A DNA stretch of 64,000 nt, taken from CAUJIW01 sp963205175 (GTDB taxonomy: Bacteria > Pseudomonadota > Alphaproteobacteria > Sphingomonadales > Sphingomonadaceae). Shown here in pieces: positions 63,221 through 64,000 of the stretch. How positions within the stretch are numbered: the stretch's first letter is position 1; each line of letters begins with the position of its first letter. Where the stretch lies: assembly GCA_041060555.1 (NCBI GenBank), contig JBEUDS010000007.1; one strand, given 5' to 3'. The position numbers and the translations under genes were made by a program. A model generated the notes under the pieces. That model searched no databases. It was not told where the DNA came from and saw only the letters and a program-made list of their open reading frames with translations.

Positions 63221-63862
63221 TCAGTCGAACAGGGCGTCGATGTCGGCCTGCGAGGCAGGTCCGTCGTCAAAGAGGCTGTCGATATTGGCCTGCGATGATG
63301 TCTGGGTCGACGCTTGGCGCGACTCAGCGGCGAACAGGGCGTCGATGTCCAGTTCGCTGGCGTCCTCGTTGCCGGTCAGGGCATCGAACAGGGTGTCGAC
63401 CTGGTTCTGGGCGGCGACGGAGTGGGTGCCGTTGATGATACCGCCCAGCAGCACTGCTTGCGAGCGGATCATATCCGCCAGCATGGCCGCCATGGCGCGG
63501 AAAGTGTCGTCCGGTGCAATACCCCTGGCGTCGTTGATTGCCCGGAGGCCCGCCACGGTGAGGGCGTCGAGCAGGCCGACCAGCGGGTCGAATCGGGCAC
63601 GTACCGCCGCAGGCGACAACTCGAAGGCCTCAACCAGCAGCTCCCAGTCGCGAAAGCCGCTGTGCTCGAAGTGAGCGCCGTAGGTGCGCGGCTGCCAGTG
63701 GGCCAGTTCGTCGAGCAGGTCTGGATCGTCGGGGGCGAGATCGAGGATCATCGCCACTTCATTGTACTGGTTGAGAAAATCGGTAGAAAGTCCGGTTTCC
63801 GGCGCCAGCGGTGTGCGCACCCTGGCCACGATTTCCGCCAGGCGCGCACCCGGTTCCGCCAT
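63221..63862 (-). CDS. Hypothetical protein with four C-terminal IDxLF motifs
   Basis: 213 residues, no signal peptide, not recognised. The N-terminal two thirds look helical and globular (about 1-145). The tail is disordered and holds four copies of a [IV]D[AST]LF motif: VDTLFD (155-160), IDALFA (173-178), IDSLFD (194-199) and IDALFD (208-213, the very C-terminus). Two are preceded by SQA, close to the SQxxIDxL motif at the N-terminus of FliM, which binds CheY. A role in chemotaxis or motility signalling is possible but inferred. The start is weakly supported. It lies 84 bases upstream of parE on the same strand. Confidence 0.8.
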   Translation of the reverse strand: MAEPGARLAEIVARVRTPLAPETGLSTDFLNQYNEVAMILDLAPDDPDLLDELAHWQPRTYGAHFEHSGFRDWELLVEAFELSPAAVRARFDPLVGLLDALTVAGLRAINDARGIAPDDTFRAMAAMLADMIRSQAVLLGGIINGTHSVAAQNQVDTLFDALTGNEDASELDIDALFAAESRQASTQTSSQANIDSLFDDGPASQADIDALFD

Positions 63863-63920
63863 CGCTGGGAAAGGTTAGCGTCCGCGCTCGTGGTGTAATT
63901 TCCGGTGTAGGCGATGGTGT

Positions 63921-63952
63921 ATTCCGGGGTGGGGCATGCCCCACCCCGGAAT
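63921..63952. repeat. Perfect 32-bp palindrome
   Basis: Half-site 63921-63936 (attccggggtggggca) is followed directly by its exact reverse complement to 63952, with no spacer. It lies upstream of the 63221-63862 gene near the window edge. It could be an operator, a cruciform-forming site or a terminator for a gene beyond the window; no T-run follows. Confidence 0.9.
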
Positions 63953-64000
63953 GCGGCGTCGCTGGTGGCCACCGGGTTCATCGTTATGGTGGAGTTTGCA

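Overview
This window is a GC-rich, gene-dense stretch of bacterial chromosome. Several things point to the Alphaproteobacteria, probably a Rhodospirillales-like lineage: a bifunctional Rsh, a RNase E ending in a GWW motif, a Caulobacter-type cpa/tad locus, and the gene clusters dgt-argS-SPOR-nagZ-scpAB-tatABC and pyrE-DUF2062-pdxJ-acpS-lepB-rnc-era. The lineage call is inference from gene content and order. No rRNA, tRNA, insertion sequence, prophage or CRISPR array was seen. Most of the window is core genome.

Layout. 1-1743 (minus) is aroQ-accB-accC, with accC running off the left edge. 1824-2855 is a fused thiS-thiG. 2860-4198 (minus) is an unknown two-gene unit with a helical lipoprotein. 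4400-5191 is an SDR dehydrogenase, closed by a strong terminator. 5267-10209 (minus) holds a DsbA-like thiol oxidoreductase, an M48-TPR periplasmic protease and RNase E. 10640-15786 (plus) holds a cell-wall amidase, PBP1A and prfB with its programmed frameshift. 16065-26634 (plus) is a long, tightly packed run: CaiB-type CoA-transferase/racemase, TPR-SPOR protein, dgt, argS, SPOR protein, nagZ, scpA, scpB, tatABC. 26777-37645 (minus) is another packed run, read from right to left as serS, surE, LysM/M23 lipoprotein, rpoZ, rsh, pyrE, DUF2062, pdxJ, acpS, lepB, rnc, era.

37734-45296 is more mixed: a DUF389-OmpA fusion, an orphan PII protein, an aminotransferase, a DASS transporter, two exported proteins of unknown function and an enoyl-CoA hydratase. 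It includes a 516-base intergenic stretch with an orphan terminator. 45343-54022 (minus) is a type IVc (Tad/Flp) pilus machine, cpaA-cpaB-cpaC-cpaD-cpaE-cpaF-tadB-tadC, with no pilin gene beside it. 54068-56195 is a hydrolase plus a FAD oxidoreductase. 56199-63862 (minus) holds mscL, a HerA-like ATPase, rnhA, thrB, ispH, a GNAT acetyltransferase, parE and a protein with four FliM-like tail motifs.

Functional themes are envelope and division (amidase, PBP1A, a catalytically degenerate LytM protein, two SPOR proteins, NagZ), chromosome segregation (ScpAB, ParE), RNA metabolism (RNase E, RNase III, Era, RNase HI), protein export (Tat, LepB) and the pilus machine. The observations most worth a second look are the duplicated N-terminal module of the pilus ATPase, the pilus locus lacking a pilin, the repeated IDxLF tail, the orphan terminator/candidate small RNA near 43.9 kb, two perfect inverted repeats, and a possible 11-kb inversion that separated tatC from serS-surE.
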